From Parahoeflea olei (GTDB lineage: Bacteria > Pseudomonadota > Alphaproteobacteria > Rhizobiales > Rhizobiaceae): DNA of 64,000 nt. Of this stretch, positions 18,354-27,126 are shown piece by piece. The stretch spans positions 293,800 to 357,799 of the forward strand of contig NZ_LQZT01000042.1 of the NCBI RefSeq assembly GCF_001703635.1, in the 5' to 3' direction. Each line of letters opens with the position of its first letter. The first letter of the stretch is position 1. The notes beneath the pieces were generated by a model. That model worked only from the letters and a program-made list of their open reading frames with translations, was not told the origin of the DNA and ran no database searches. The translations under genes and the position numbers were made by a program.

Positions 18354-19142
18354 ATGGATTTTGGATTGACCGGAAAACGGGCGCTGGTGCTGGCGTCGTC
18401 GCGGGGACTGGGGCTCGGCGTGGCCGAGGCGATCGCGGCGGAAGGCGCCGATGTGATGATCACCGGCCGCAGCGGCGAGCACCTGCAGGCAGCCGCCGAC
18501 GCCATCACCGCCCGCGGGGCGGGCAAGGCACATGCGCTCGCGCTCGATCTCAGCGACAAGGCCACGCCGGCGCGGCTTGAGGAGGCGGTCGAGAAGAGCT
18601 TCGGCGGGCTCGACATCCTCGTCAACAACACCGGCGGCCCGCCTCCCGGCGCGATGAGCGAAGCCGACCTGTCGGTGGTGCACCGCCAGTTCGAGATCAT
18701 GGTTCTGAGCGTGATGGACGTGACGCAGCGGTTACTGCCCGGCATGCGCGCGCAGGGCTGGGGCCGGGTGCTGACCATCGCCTCTTCCGGCGTGATCCAG
18801 CCGATCCCCAATCTCGGGCTGTCGAACGCGCTCCGCGCCTCGCTGGTGGGCTGGTCCAAATCCATGGCCAACGAGACCGCCGGCGACGGCGTGACCTTCA
18901 ACATGCTGCTGCCGGGCCGGATCGAGACCGACCGTCTCAAGGAACTCGATGCCGCCAATGCCAAGCGCTCGGGCAAGGATCTCGACCAGGTGGCCGAAGC
19001 CGCGCGGGCGCAGATTCCGGTGGGGCGCTATGGCCAGGTGGAGGAATTCGCCGCCGTTGCCGCGTTCCTGGTGAGCGCGCGCGCAAGCTACATCAACGGC
19101 TCGATGATCCGCTGCGACGGCGGCGCGATCAAATCGGTCTGA
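18354..19142 (+). CDS. SDR-family oxidoreductase with an atypical active site
   Basis: The 262-residue product is a short-chain dehydrogenase/reductase by fold: a Rossmann glycine motif ASSRGLGLG (about residues 15-23), NNTGGPP, and the C-terminal SYINGSMIRCDGG cofactor-side motif. The catalytic serine region TIASSGVIQ is present, but where classical SDRs have YxxxK this protein reads NLGLSNALRASL, so the usual Tyr and Lys appear to be missing. Homologues of this kind are annotated FabG-like, yet their reaction is not clear. The ATG at 18354 follows GGAGAGGGAAAGAG. It is divergent from pyrC and convergent with the aminotransferase. Confidence 0.85.
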   Translation: MDFGLTGKRALVLASSRGLGLGVAEAIAAEGADVMITGRSGEHLQAAADAITARGAGKAHALALDLSDKATPARLEEAVEKSFGGLDILVNNTGGPPPGAMSEADLSVVHRQFEIMVLSVMDVTQRLLPGMRAQGWGRVLTIASSGVIQPIPNLGLSNALRASLVGWSKSMANETAGDGVTFNMLLPGRIETDRLKELDAANAKRSGKDLDQVAEAARAQIPVGRYGQVEEFAAVAAFLVSARASYINGSMIRCDGGAIKSV

Positions 19143-19149
19143 TCCGCGT

Positions 19150-19177
19150 CCCGCCGGCCGTGCCACCGGCCGGCGGG
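19150..19177. terminator. Hairpin between convergent SDR and aminotransferase genes
   Basis: A 10-bp GC-only inverted repeat (CCCGCCGGCC / GGCCGGCGGG) with an 8-base loop lies in the 46-base space between the two convergent stops. There is no T-run. It could end transcription in both directions. Confidence 0.45.
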
Positions 19178-19188
19178 TCCGGTGTGGA

Positions 19189-20043
19189 TCAGATCGCGCG
19201 CTTGAGGCTTTCCTCGATATAGGTCTGCCTCAGGCCGAGTGCGACCGGGCCGGGCTTGCCGTCCGACAGCTCGACGCCATCGATCGCGACCACCGGGCCG
19301 ACGAAAACGGTGGCAGAGGTGATGAAGGCCTCGGCGGCCTGCTTGGCTTCCTCGACCGTGAACTCGCGTTCCTCGATGCGTATCCCGTTCTTTTCGGAAT
19401 AGGCCATCAGCGTCGCCCGGGTGATGCCCGGCAGGATCGAATTCGACAGCGGGCGGGTGACGATCGCACCGTCCCTGGTGACGATGAAGGCATTGTTGGA
19501 CGTACCCTCGGTGACGACGCCGTCGCGCACCATCCAGGCGTCGTCGGCGCCCTGCTTCTTGGCTTCCATCTTGCCGAGCGACGGATAGAGCAGTTGCACG
19601 GTCTTGATGTCGCAACGGCCCCAGCGTAGGTCGGGTATGGTGATGACCTTCATGCCGCGGGTGGCGACCGGGCTGTCGATCAGCGCCCGGGCCTGGGTGA
19701 ACAGGACCAGCGTGGGGGTCAGCTTTTCGGTATCGAAGGTGAAATCGCGATCGGTGGCGCCGCGCGTCATCTGCAGATACACGGCGCCCTCCTCCAGCCC
19801 GTTGCGGCTGACGAGTTCGCGGTGGATCGCGAGAAGTTCGTCATCACTTACGGTAAAGCGCATGCCGAGTTCGTTGGCGGAGCGGTGCAGCCGCACCATG
19901 TGCGCCGGATAATCGATCAGCTTGCCGCCGAGCACCGATGCGACCTCGTAAATCCCGTCGGCAAACAGGAAGCCGCGGTCGAACACCGAGACCTTGGCTT
20001 CATTCTCGGGCAGATAGTCCCCGTTGACATAAACCGTGCGCAT
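19189..20043 (-). CDS. D-amino-acid transaminase-type aminotransferase (fold type IV)
   Basis: This PLP enzyme of class IV probably interconverts D-amino acids such as D-alanine and 2-oxo acids such as 2-oxoglutarate. The 284-residue product begins MRTVYVNGDYLPENEAKVSV and shows DRGFLFADGIYEV, the likely PLP lysine in CDIKTVQLLYPS, and the phosphate-binding TEGTSNNAFIV, the pattern of D-amino-acid aminotransferases. The start at 20043 is chosen for homology; an upstream extension is not supported. A branched-chain-type or aminodeoxychorismate-lyase-like activity cannot be excluded by sequence alone. Confidence 0.85.
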   Translation of the reverse strand: MRTVYVNGDYLPENEAKVSVFDRGFLFADGIYEVASVLGGKLIDYPAHMVRLHRSANELGMRFTVSDDELLAIHRELVSRNGLEEGAVYLQMTRGATDRDFTFDTEKLTPTLVLFTQARALIDSPVATRGMKVITIPDLRWGRCDIKTVQLLYPSLGKMEAKKQGADDAWMVRDGVVTEGTSNNAFIVTRDGAIVTRPLSNSILPGITRATLMAYSEKNGIRIEEREFTVEEAKQAAEAFITSATVFVGPVVAIDGVELSDGKPGPVALGLRQTYIEESLKRAI

Positions 20044-20176
20044 GGCAACTCCCTTGTTCGCGTCGGGTTTCGTCTTGCCAGAAACGGACGGCGCCGCCAA
20101 CGGGATTCTTGCCGCAGGACGCAATCCTGGCGCAGGCTCGGGCGGCTAGACATGGCCCTGATTCACGGAACCCGCC

Positions 20177-21286
20177 ATGACCGACCGCATCGCCTATACC
20201 AAACCTTCGATCACCGAGCTCGAGGTCGCCTACGCGACCGAGGCGGCGCGCACCGGCTGGGGCGCGCGGTGCTATGACTATATCTTCCGGTTCGAACGCG
20301 CATTCGCATCCCATCTCGGCACAGCGCACGCGATTGCGACCTCGAGCTGCACCGGGGCGATGCATCTGGGGCTGGCGGGGCTCGGGATCGGCCCCGGCGA
20401 CGAGGTGATCCTGGCCGACACCAACTGGATCGCCTCGGTGGCACCGGTGCTGCATCTGGGCGCGACGCCGGTGCTGGTGGACATTCTCGAAGACTCATGG
20501 TGCCTCGATCCCGCACAGGTCGAGGCCGCGATCACGCCGCGCACCAAGGCGATCCTGGCCGTGCATCTCTATGGCTCGATGTGCGACATGGACCGGCTTC
20601 TCGACATCGGCGCGCGCCACGGCGTGGCGGTGATCGAGGACGCCGCAGAAGCCCTCGGTTCGGAATGGCGGGGCAGGCCCGCCGGCTCGATGGGGGCTTT
20701 CGGCACCTTTTCGTTTCACGGCACCAAGACCGTAACCACCGGCGAAGGCGGCATGTTCGTGACCAGCGACCGCGCGCTGTTCGAGCGCGTCAGCATCCTG
20801 GCCAATCACGGGCGGGACCCCGCGGAGCCGCGCCAGTTCTTTCCGACCGTGACCGGCTACAAGTTCAAGATGGGCAATGTCGCCGCCGCCATCGGTTGCG
20901 CCCAACTCGAACGCATCGACGAGCTCGTCGCCGGCAAGCGCCGCATCCTGGCGCGCTACCGCGACCTGCTCTCGGGTCTCGAGGGTGTGACGCTCAATGC
21001 CGAACCGGAGGGCACGGTCAACGGCGCATGGATGCCGACGGCGGTCTTTGCCCCGGAAACCGGGATCACACGGGAAAGGCTGATGGTCGCGTTCGAGCAG
21101 GCCGGCATCGATGCGCGGGTGTTCTTCTGGCCCTTGTCGGAGCTGCCGATGTTCGAGGCCCGGCCCGAAAACACGCGTGCGCGCGACATCGCCGGACGCG
21201 CCATCAACCTGCCGAGCTATCACGACATGGACGAGGCCGCGCAGGTGCGCGTGGCCGCGGTGGTGAAGGGCCTGTTCAAGGGCTGA
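20177..21286 (+). CDS. DegT/DnrJ/EryC1/StrS aminotransferase (nucleotide-sugar type)
   Basis: Members transfer an amino group to keto-sugar nucleotides, for example in perosamine or similar amino-sugar synthesis. The 369-residue product has the PLP-binding SSCTGAMHLGL, the aspartate in VIEDAAEALGSEWRG, and the Schiff-base lysine in FSFHGTKTVTTGEGGMF (about residue 187). The family is usually 360-400 residues. It is convergent with the C-methyltransferase at 21404 and divergent from the D-amino-acid aminotransferase. Context suggests a glycan precursor; the exact sugar is unknown. Confidence 0.88.
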   Translation: MTDRIAYTKPSITELEVAYATEAARTGWGARCYDYIFRFERAFASHLGTAHAIATSSCTGAMHLGLAGLGIGPGDEVILADTNWIASVAPVLHLGATPVLVDILEDSWCLDPAQVEAAITPRTKAILAVHLYGSMCDMDRLLDIGARHGVAVIEDAAEALGSEWRGRPAGSMGAFGTFSFHGTKTVTTGEGGMFVTSDRALFERVSILANHGRDPAEPRQFFPTVTGYKFKMGNVAAAIGCAQLERIDELVAGKRRILARYRDLLSGLEGVTLNAEPEGTVNGAWMPTAVFAPETGITRERLMVAFEQAGIDARVFFWPLSELPMFEARPENTRARDIAGRAINLPSYHDMDEAAQVRVAAVVKGLFKG

Positions 21287-21403
21287 GCCTGCCCTGCCCG
21301 CCTCAGGCGGCGGGCTTGGCCAGTTGCGGCAGGCCGCCACCTGCCACAGGCGAGACGGCGCCGGGCGCTTCGGCATTGCACGGTACGGCCGCCCCCCCGC
21401 CCG

Positions 21404-22636
21404 TCAGTCCCGGATCGCAAGCTCCGGGATCGCGGTCACGAACCGTCCACCCCAGTCTTTGATAAAGGAAAGCTGGTTCCTGATTTCGGTCTCGATATTC
21501 CATGGCAGTATCACCACTCTGTCCGGTCGCTCGGAGCTCAATTGGTCCTCGCCGACGATCGGGATGTGCGAGCCGGGCATGAAGCGCCCCTGCTTGGCCG
21601 GGTTCCTGTCGACGACGAAAGCGATGTCGCGCGCATCCACGCCCGCGAAATTCAAAAGCGTGTTGCCCTTGGCCGCGGCGCCGTAGGCGGCAACCTTCTG
21701 CCCCTTGTCTCGCGCCTCCTGGAGGAAGGCGAGGAAAGCATCGCGCGCGGCTTCGGCGGTCGCCTGGAAGCCCGCATAGAAGTCTTCGGTCCTCAGGCCG
21801 GCGTCGCGCTCGGCCTCGAGCAGCGCCGCGACCGCCGGCGTGACCGGATGAGCCACATGATCGCTCCGGCAGGCATAGACCCTGAGGCTGCCGCCATGGT
21901 GCGGCGTGGTGGAGACATCGAACACCGTCAGCCCGTTGGCCGCGAAAATGCGCGCGACCGAGACCAGCGACAGGTAGGAGTAATGCTCGTGATAGGCGGT
22001 ATCGAACTGGTTGCCGCGCACCATCTCGAGGAGATGCGGGAACTCGAACGTCGCCACGCCGGCAGGCTTGAGCAGACGCGCGAAGCCAGACACGAAATCA
22101 TTGATGTCGGGCACGTGGGCGAGCACGTTGTTGGCGGCGATCAGGTCGGCCTGCCGTCCCTCCCGGGCGAGCCGCTCTCCCAGGTCGCGGCCGAAGAATT
22201 CCCCGACGATGTCGATGCCCTTGCCGCGCGCGGCCTCGGCGGTGCTGTGGGTCGGCTCGATGCCGTAGCAGGGAATGCCGAGTTCCTTCACATATTGCAG
22301 CAGGTAGCCGTCATTGGCGGCGACTTCCGCGACAAGGCTCTTGTCGGACAGGCCGAAGCGGTCGCGCATGTCGGCGACATAGCTGCGGGCATGGTCGAGC
22401 CAGGTGCGCGAGAACGAGGAGAAATAGGCGTAGTCGCCGGAGAAGAATTCTTCCCGGTCCGCGAAATCCTTGGTCTGGGTCAGCCAGCACGCCGTGCAGG
22501 TGCGGATCACCAGCGGGTAGCGCTTTTCCGGCCGCGCGAGATCGGCCGCATCGAGGTAGGAATTGGAGGGCGGCGCCTCGCCCAGGTCCAGGAACGGAAT
22601 GAAATCCGTCCCACCGCAATGCCTGCAGCGCATCAT
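21404..22636 (-). CDS. SAM-dependent C-methyltransferase (nucleotide-sugar type)
   Basis: The 410-residue product has the three-part layout of deoxysugar C-methyltransferases of the TylC3/TcaB9 kind. An N-terminal zinc-binding segment (CRHCGG near residue 3 and CTACW near residue 48) is followed by a SAM-binding domain with VAEVAANDGYLLQ (about residue 94) and the YHEHYSYLSL catalytic stretch, then a C-terminal Rossmann-like domain with GAAAKGNTLLN. Such enzymes add a methyl group at C-3 of a 4-keto-6-deoxy sugar nucleotide. The start overlaps the epimerase stop (ATGA). Confidence 0.85.
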   Translation of the reverse strand: MMRCRHCGGTDFIPFLDLGEAPPSNSYLDAADLARPEKRYPLVIRTCTACWLTQTKDFADREEFFSGDYAYFSSFSRTWLDHARSYVADMRDRFGLSDKSLVAEVAANDGYLLQYVKELGIPCYGIEPTHSTAEAARGKGIDIVGEFFGRDLGERLAREGRQADLIAANNVLAHVPDINDFVSGFARLLKPAGVATFEFPHLLEMVRGNQFDTAYHEHYSYLSLVSVARIFAANGLTVFDVSTTPHHGGSLRVYACRSDHVAHPVTPAVAALLEAERDAGLRTEDFYAGFQATAEAARDAFLAFLQEARDKGQKVAAYGAAAKGNTLLNFAGVDARDIAFVVDRNPAKQGRFMPGSHIPIVGEDQLSSERPDRVVILPWNIETEIRNQLSFIKDWGGRFVTAIPELAIRD

Positions 22637-23202
22637 GCCTGGAGCCCTCCCTGTTCGATCAACGGAAACGAGGCATCGCGCTCGGACAGGTCCGCCACCG
22701 CAAGCGGCCAGGCAATGCCGAGCGCGGGATCGTCGTGGCGCAAGCCGGCTTCCGCCGCGGGCGTATAGGGTGCCGAATGGACATAGATCAGCTCGACGTC
22801 ATCGGTCAGCGTCTGGAAACCGTGCGCGAAGCCCTCGGGCACGTAAAGCGCGGTCCCGGCTTCAGCCGAAAGCTCCGCCGCCACATGGCGATGACGGGTC
22901 GGACTGCCGGGGCGGATATCGACGGCGACATCGAGCACCGCGCCGCGGATGCACACCACCAGCTTGGCTTCGGCATGGGGCGGCTTCTGGTAATGCAGGC
23001 CCCGCACGCTGCCGCGGCGCGCCGTCAGGCTGTGATTGATCTGGGCGACGGGGCCGGGCCAGCCGATGCCGGCCAGCGCTTCGGCGCAGAAGATCCGCGC
23101 AAAGGCGCCACGCGCATCTCGGTGCGGGCTCCGGCGGACAAGCACCGGCCCTGCCGCCGCCTGCGGCATCAAACCTGTGACTGCAAACGGCGAAGCGCTC
23201 AT
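22633..23202 (-). CDS. dTDP-4-dehydrorhamnose 3,5-epimerase family protein
   Basis: The 189-residue product is an RmlC-type cupin: NHSLTARRGSVRGLHYQ contains the catalytic histidine region (RGLHYQ), followed by KLVVCIRGAVLDVAVDIR, LYVPEGFAHGFQTL and the C-terminal WP motif GIAWPLAVADLSERD. Such enzymes epimerise C-3 and/or C-5 of 4-keto-6-deoxy sugar nucleotides. It lies between a cytidylyltransferase gene and a C-methyltransferase gene on the same strand, so a CDP-activated keto-sugar is the likely substrate rather than a dTDP sugar. That substrate is inferred. Confidence 0.88.
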   Translation of the reverse strand: MSASPFAVTGLMPQAAAGPVLVRRSPHRDARGAFARIFCAEALAGIGWPGPVAQINHSLTARRGSVRGLHYQKPPHAEAKLVVCIRGAVLDVAVDIRPGSPTRHRHVAAELSAEAGTALYVPEGFAHGFQTLTDDVELIYVHSAPYTPAAEAGLRHDDPALGIAWPLAVADLSERDASFPLIEQGGLQA

Positions 23203-23356
23203 GACCCGCACAGCACCTTTGCGTAAGTGACAGCGCACATATCTGTTGCGTCGAACTTGAGTGGCGGACGGCGGGGCGTCGAGCTGCGGACCTCGAGGCT
23301 CGCGCCCGTGCGGGCTTCGAGCCCCGTCCGTGTCGCGGACGCCGCCCGGTCGGGGC

Positions 23357-24127
23357 TCACCACTTCTTCCATGGAGCCGCTCCCTCGGTCCAGAGCGTCT
23401 CGAGCACGTTCTTGTCGCGCAAGGTGTCCATCGGCTGCCAGAAGCCGCGGTGGAAGAAGGCGCGCAGCTGGTCCTGAGCGGCAAGCTCCGCCAGCGGCTC
23501 GCCTTCGAAGCTGGTTCGGTCGCCTGCAATGGCATCAAGCACCGGATGCGACAGGACGAAGAAGCCACCATTGATGAAACCGCCTTCGCCTTCGGGCTTT
23601 TCGACAAAGCCCTGGACCCGGTCGCCATCGAGCTTGAGCGCACCGAAGCGGGCCGGCGGACGCACCGCCGTGACGGTGGCGAGCCGGCCGTGCGACTTGT
23701 GAAACGCGATCGAGGCGGAGATGTCGACGTCGGACACGCCGTCGCCATAGGTGAAGCAGAAGCTTTCCTCGCCCTCGAGATAGGGGGCGACGCGCTTCAG
23801 CCGGCCGCCGGTCATCGTGCTCTCGCCGGTATCGACCAGCGTGACCCGCCAGTCCTCGGCGTTCTGGCGATGGAAATGGATGGTGTTGGCCGCGGTGTCG
23901 AAGGTCATGTCCGACATGTGCAGGGCGTAGTTGGCGAAATATTCCTTGATCACGTAGCCGCGGAAGCCGCAGCAGATGATGAAGTCGCTGAGCCCGTGGC
24001 TGTGATAGAGCTTCATGATGTGCCACAGGATCGGCCGTCCGCCGATTTCCACCATGGGCTTGGGCTTCAGGTGGGTTTCTTCGGCAAGGCGCGAGCCCAG
24101 GCCGCCGGCAAGGATGACGACCTTCAT
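23357..24127 (-). CDS. rfbF: Glucose-1-phosphate cytidylyltransferase
   Basis: It makes CDP-glucose from CTP and glucose 1-phosphate, the entry to CDP-deoxysugars. The 256-residue product starts MKVVILAGGLGSRLAEETHLKPKPM (nucleotide-binding loop and lysine), and continues with GGRPILWHIMKLY, FTYGDGVSDVDI (metal aspartates) and FVEKPEGEGGFINGGFFV, which match RfbF rather than dTDP or UDP pyrophosphorylases. The 154-base gap to the epimerase gene holds no gene. The next enzyme of the usual pathway, CDP-glucose 4,6-dehydratase, is absent from the window. Confidence 0.9.
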   Translation of the reverse strand: MKVVILAGGLGSRLAEETHLKPKPMVEIGGRPILWHIMKLYHSHGLSDFIICCGFRGYVIKEYFANYALHMSDMTFDTAANTIHFHRQNAEDWRVTLVDTGESTMTGGRLKRVAPYLEGEESFCFTYGDGVSDVDISASIAFHKSHGRLATVTAVRPPARFGALKLDGDRVQGFVEKPEGEGGFINGGFFVLSHPVLDAIAGDRTSFEGEPLAELAAQDQLRAFFHRGFWQPMDTLRDKNVLETLWTEGAAPWKKW

Positions 24128-24442
24128 GCCTGGCTCCCCGGCGTCGCTGCGAACCGGGCGCATGCGCGCGGCACAGGTGCAGGCAGGCCTGAAAGACGGC
24201 CAGCGCCCGCAGGCTTGGTATCTGCCCCGTGCTTCATGATGCCCAAGAATCCCCCGATGTTTCGGGATGAATCTAGCCGCACAAGCTTTCCCGAGGCTGT
24301 CGCAGCCCCTGCCGGGGCCGTGCCGGCCTTCCTTGCCGGCTTCAAGCATTGTTCCCGCGGCCGAGCTTGCTATAACTGCGCCAGGAAGCCTGCGCATGGC
24401 GCACGGGAACAGGCGCCGCAACCGGCGCGATATGAGGACGAC
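24128..24442 (+). promoter_or_regulatory. Divergent intergenic region with a sigma70-like promoter
   Basis: This 315-base spacer separates the divergent cytidylyltransferase and HerA-like ATPase genes and holds no supported gene. A sigma70-like promoter towards the ATPase gene is visible: TTGTTC at 24349-24354, a 16-base spacer and TATAAC at 24371-24376, about 67 bases before the ATG. I see no clear operator. Confidence 0.4.
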
Positions 24443-26014
24443 ATGCTCGAAGAAGGCAAGCTTTTCATCGGCACCAGCCGCAATCCCGACGACACGATCA
24501 ACAAGGGCGAATATCTCGACCTGAAATATGCCAACCGGCACGGGCTGATCACCGGGGCCACCGGCACCGGCAAGACCGTGACGCTGCAGATCCTGGCCGA
24601 GAGCTTCTCCAATGCCGGCGTGCCGGTGTTCTGCGCCGACGTGAAGGGCGACCTCTCCGGCATCGCGGCCATCGGCGAGCCCAAGGACTTCCTCGAAAAG
24701 CGCGCGCAGGCCATCGGGCTCGATCCCTATGAATATCAGGAGTTCCCGGTGATCTTCTGGGACCTGTTCGGCGAAAAGGGCCACCGGGTCCGCACCACCA
24801 TCTCCGAGATGGGGCCGCTGCTGCTGGCGCGGCTGATGGACATGAGCGAGGCGCAAGAAGGCGTGCTCAACATCGCCTTCAAGCTCGCCGACGAGAACGG
24901 GTTGCCGCTTCTCGACATGAAGGATTTGCGGGCGCTGCTGACCTACATGGCCGGCGAGACCGAAAAGCTCTCGGCCATGTATGGCAACATCACCAAGCAG
25001 TCGCTGGCCTCGATCCAGCGCGGGCTGCTGGTGCTCGAACAGCAGGGCGCCGAGCATTTCTTCGGCGAACCGGCGCTCCGGATCGCCGACATCATGCGCA
25101 CCACCAATGACGGGCGCGGCGCGATCTCGGTGCTCGCCGCCGACCGGCTGATGATGAATCCGAGGCTCTACGCCACCTTCCTGCTGTGGCTGCTGTCAGA
25201 ACTGTTCGAGGAACTGCCGGAGGTCGGCGATCCGGACCGACCGCGGCTGGTGTTCTTCTTCGACGAGGCGCATCTCTTGTTCGACGAGGCGCCGAAGGTG
25301 CTGATCGACCGCGTGGAGCAGGTGGTGCGGCTGATCCGGTCGAAGGGCGTGGGCGTCTATTTCGTGACGCAGAACCCGCTCGACGTGCCAGAAACGGTGC
25401 TGTCGCAGCTCGGCAACCGGATCCAGCATGCGCTCAGGGCCTATACGCCGCGCGAGCAGAAGGCGGTGAAGGTGGCGGCGGAAACCTTCCGGCCCAATCC
25501 CGCCTTCGACTGTTTCGAGGCGATCACCCAGTTGGGCGTGGGCGAGGCGCTGGTCTCCACGCTCGGCGCCAAGGGCGTGCCCTCGATGGTGGAACGCACG
25601 CTGGTGCGCCCACCGTCTTCCCGGCTCGGCCCGATCACCGACCCCGAACGGCAGAAGGTGATGGCGGTCAGCCCCGTGGCGGGTCAGTACGACACCGATC
25701 TCGACCGCGACAGCGCCTTCGAGATGCTCCAGCGCCGCGCCGCCGAAGCCGCCAAGGCGGAGGAGCAGCAGCGGGAGGCGGAGGAGCAGGAAAAGCCGCG
25801 CGAGGGCCGCCGCTGGACCCTGCCCGGCTATGCCGACGATGCCGAGGAGGTCGAAGACCGGCCCCGTCGCAAGAACTCGAGCCGGTCGCGGCCCGGCTAT
25901 CAGCGCCAGACGGTGACCGAGGCGGTGATCAAGTCGGTGGCACGCTCGGCGGCCACCTCGCTCGGCCGGGCACTGGTGCGCGGCATTCTCGGCTCCCTGA
26001 AGAAAGGCCTCTGA
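24443..26014 (+). CDS. HerA-like ATPase of the DUF853 (YjgR) family
   Basis: The 523-residue product is a RecA-fold ATPase related to HerA/FtsK: Walker A ITGATGTGKTVTLQ (about residue 33), Walker B RLVFFFDEAHLLFDEAP (about 270), and the arginine/glutamine-rich motif VTQNPLDVPETVLSQLGNRIQHALRAY. The C-terminal 120 residues are charged, with a coiled-coil-like EEQQREAEEQEK stretch. E. coli YjgR is the familiar relative; its role is not established, although HerA-type proteins pump or process DNA. The ATG at 24443 matches family starts (MLEEGKLFIG). It stands alone. Confidence 0.9.
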   Translation: MLEEGKLFIGTSRNPDDTINKGEYLDLKYANRHGLITGATGTGKTVTLQILAESFSNAGVPVFCADVKGDLSGIAAIGEPKDFLEKRAQAIGLDPYEYQEFPVIFWDLFGEKGHRVRTTISEMGPLLLARLMDMSEAQEGVLNIAFKLADENGLPLLDMKDLRALLTYMAGETEKLSAMYGNITKQSLASIQRGLLVLEQQGAEHFFGEPALRIADIMRTTNDGRGAISVLAADRLMMNPRLYATFLLWLLSELFEELPEVGDPDRPRLVFFFDEAHLLFDEAPKVLIDRVEQVVRLIRSKGVGVYFVTQNPLDVPETVLSQLGNRIQHALRAYTPREQKAVKVAAETFRPNPAFDCFEAITQLGVGEALVSTLGAKGVPSMVERTLVRPPSSRLGPITDPERQKVMAVSPVAGQYDTDLDRDSAFEMLQRRAAEAAKAEEQQREAEEQEKPREGRRWTLPGYADDAEEVEDRPRRKNSSRSRPGYQRQTVTEAVIKSVARSAATSLGRALVRGILGSLKKGL

Positions 26015-26168
26015 GCGGCCCGCGCGGCCGCCTCAAGGGGCTTCCGCCGCACAAATGGCAAAGGCCCCGGGGCAGCCGACCGGGCCGAAGCAGGTCACGA
26101 AGCCCAACACCGCCGACCCTGAACGGTTCTGCCCCGGCAGCCTGATATCCGGTTGCCGCGTGTAAGCC

Positions 26169-26936
26169 TTACGTCACGACGATCGGCGTCCGCGCGGGGA
26201 CGCGGTCGTAGAGGTCGCAGATGTCCTGGTTGAGGAGGCGCACGCAGCCGGAGGAGACGGCCTTACCGATGGACTTGTATTCCGGACTGCCGTGCAGACG
26301 GTAGAGCGTGTCCTCGCCGTTCTGGAAGATGTAGAGGGCGCGGGCGCCGAGCGGGTTGTCGAGGCCGGGCGGCATGCCGCCATTTGCGGCCGACCAGCGC
26401 TCGAGTTCTGGCTGGCGGGCGATCATCTCCTGGGGCGGGGTCCAGGTCGGCCATTTCTGCTTCCACTGCACGATGGCGCGGCCCGACCAGGAAAAGCCCT
26501 GGCGGCCGATGCCGACGCCATAGCGCATCGCCCGGCCGTTTTCGCGGACGAGATAGAGGAAGCGGTCGGCCGTGCTGACAACGATGGTGCCGGGCCGCTC
26601 GCCGGTCGGATCGGCCACTTCCTGGCGCAGATAGGCCGGGTCGATCTCGGTATAGGGGATCGCCGGCAAGGGAAACTGCTCGTCGAACTTGGGCCCGTAC
26701 ATGGCATCGTAATAGGGGGAACCGCGGACAAGGCCCGCCTGGCGGTTGTCCGGCGTGCGATAGACCGGCGCGGTGTCGACCATGAATTGCCGCGTCGAGG
26801 GGCCGGCGCACCCGGCCAGCGTCGCCGTGGCCGCAGCGCCGAAGGCCAGAAAGCCGCGCCGCGACAACGGGCGCGCGGCAGGAGAGATGGCAGGAACTCC
26901 GGTAAAGTTCGCGTCTTTTTGTCTGGGTCCGGTCAT
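26169..26936 (-). CDS. L,D-transpeptidase (YkuD family), Tat lipoprotein-like
   Basis: L,D-transpeptidases make 3-3 peptidoglycan cross-links or attach proteins to the cell wall in the periplasm. The 255-residue product has an N-terminal twin-arginine motif SRRGFLAFG and a lipobox-like LAGC (about residue 42), suggesting Tat export and lipidation. The YkuD domain (about residues 115-255) ends with the active-site signature HGSPEYKSIGKAVSSGCVRL, containing the catalytic cysteine and the upstream histidine. Rhizobiales encode many such enzymes, which serve in polar growth. Monocistronic by position. Confidence 0.92.
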   Translation of the reverse strand: MTGPRQKDANFTGVPAISPAARPLSRRGFLAFGAAATATLAGCAGPSTRQFMVDTAPVYRTPDNRQAGLVRGSPYYDAMYGPKFDEQFPLPAIPYTEIDPAYLRQEVADPTGERPGTIVVSTADRFLYLVRENGRAMRYGVGIGRQGFSWSGRAIVQWKQKWPTWTPPQEMIARQPELERWSAANGGMPPGLDNPLGARALYIFQNGEDTLYRLHGSPEYKSIGKAVSSGCVRLLNQDICDLYDRVPARTPIVVT

Positions 26937-27126
26937 GTCGCGGAAGGTCCTTGAATCGAAGATGGGGGCATCGCCGACACCCCGCCGGGAGTCCTCCGGC
27001 GGGGGTCAACGCATGGTCCAGCATTGGGTTCCGATTATGACCATCCCATGCCAGGCTTGTGGTGAACTTGCCACAGCAGCGGGAAATCCCGTTGACACGA
27101 CCTCGATCGCGGCGGCAGCGGCGGGC

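Noticed and set aside
17201..18976. A 591-codon form of pyrC
   Set aside because: The extra N-terminal 246 codons are antisense to the SDR gene and do not resemble dihydroorotase; the ATG at 18238 gives the family length.
23261..24442. The upstream extension of the HerA-like ATPase frame
   Set aside because: The frame is antisense to the cytidylyltransferase gene, and similarity to the family starts only at MLEEGKLFIG (24443).
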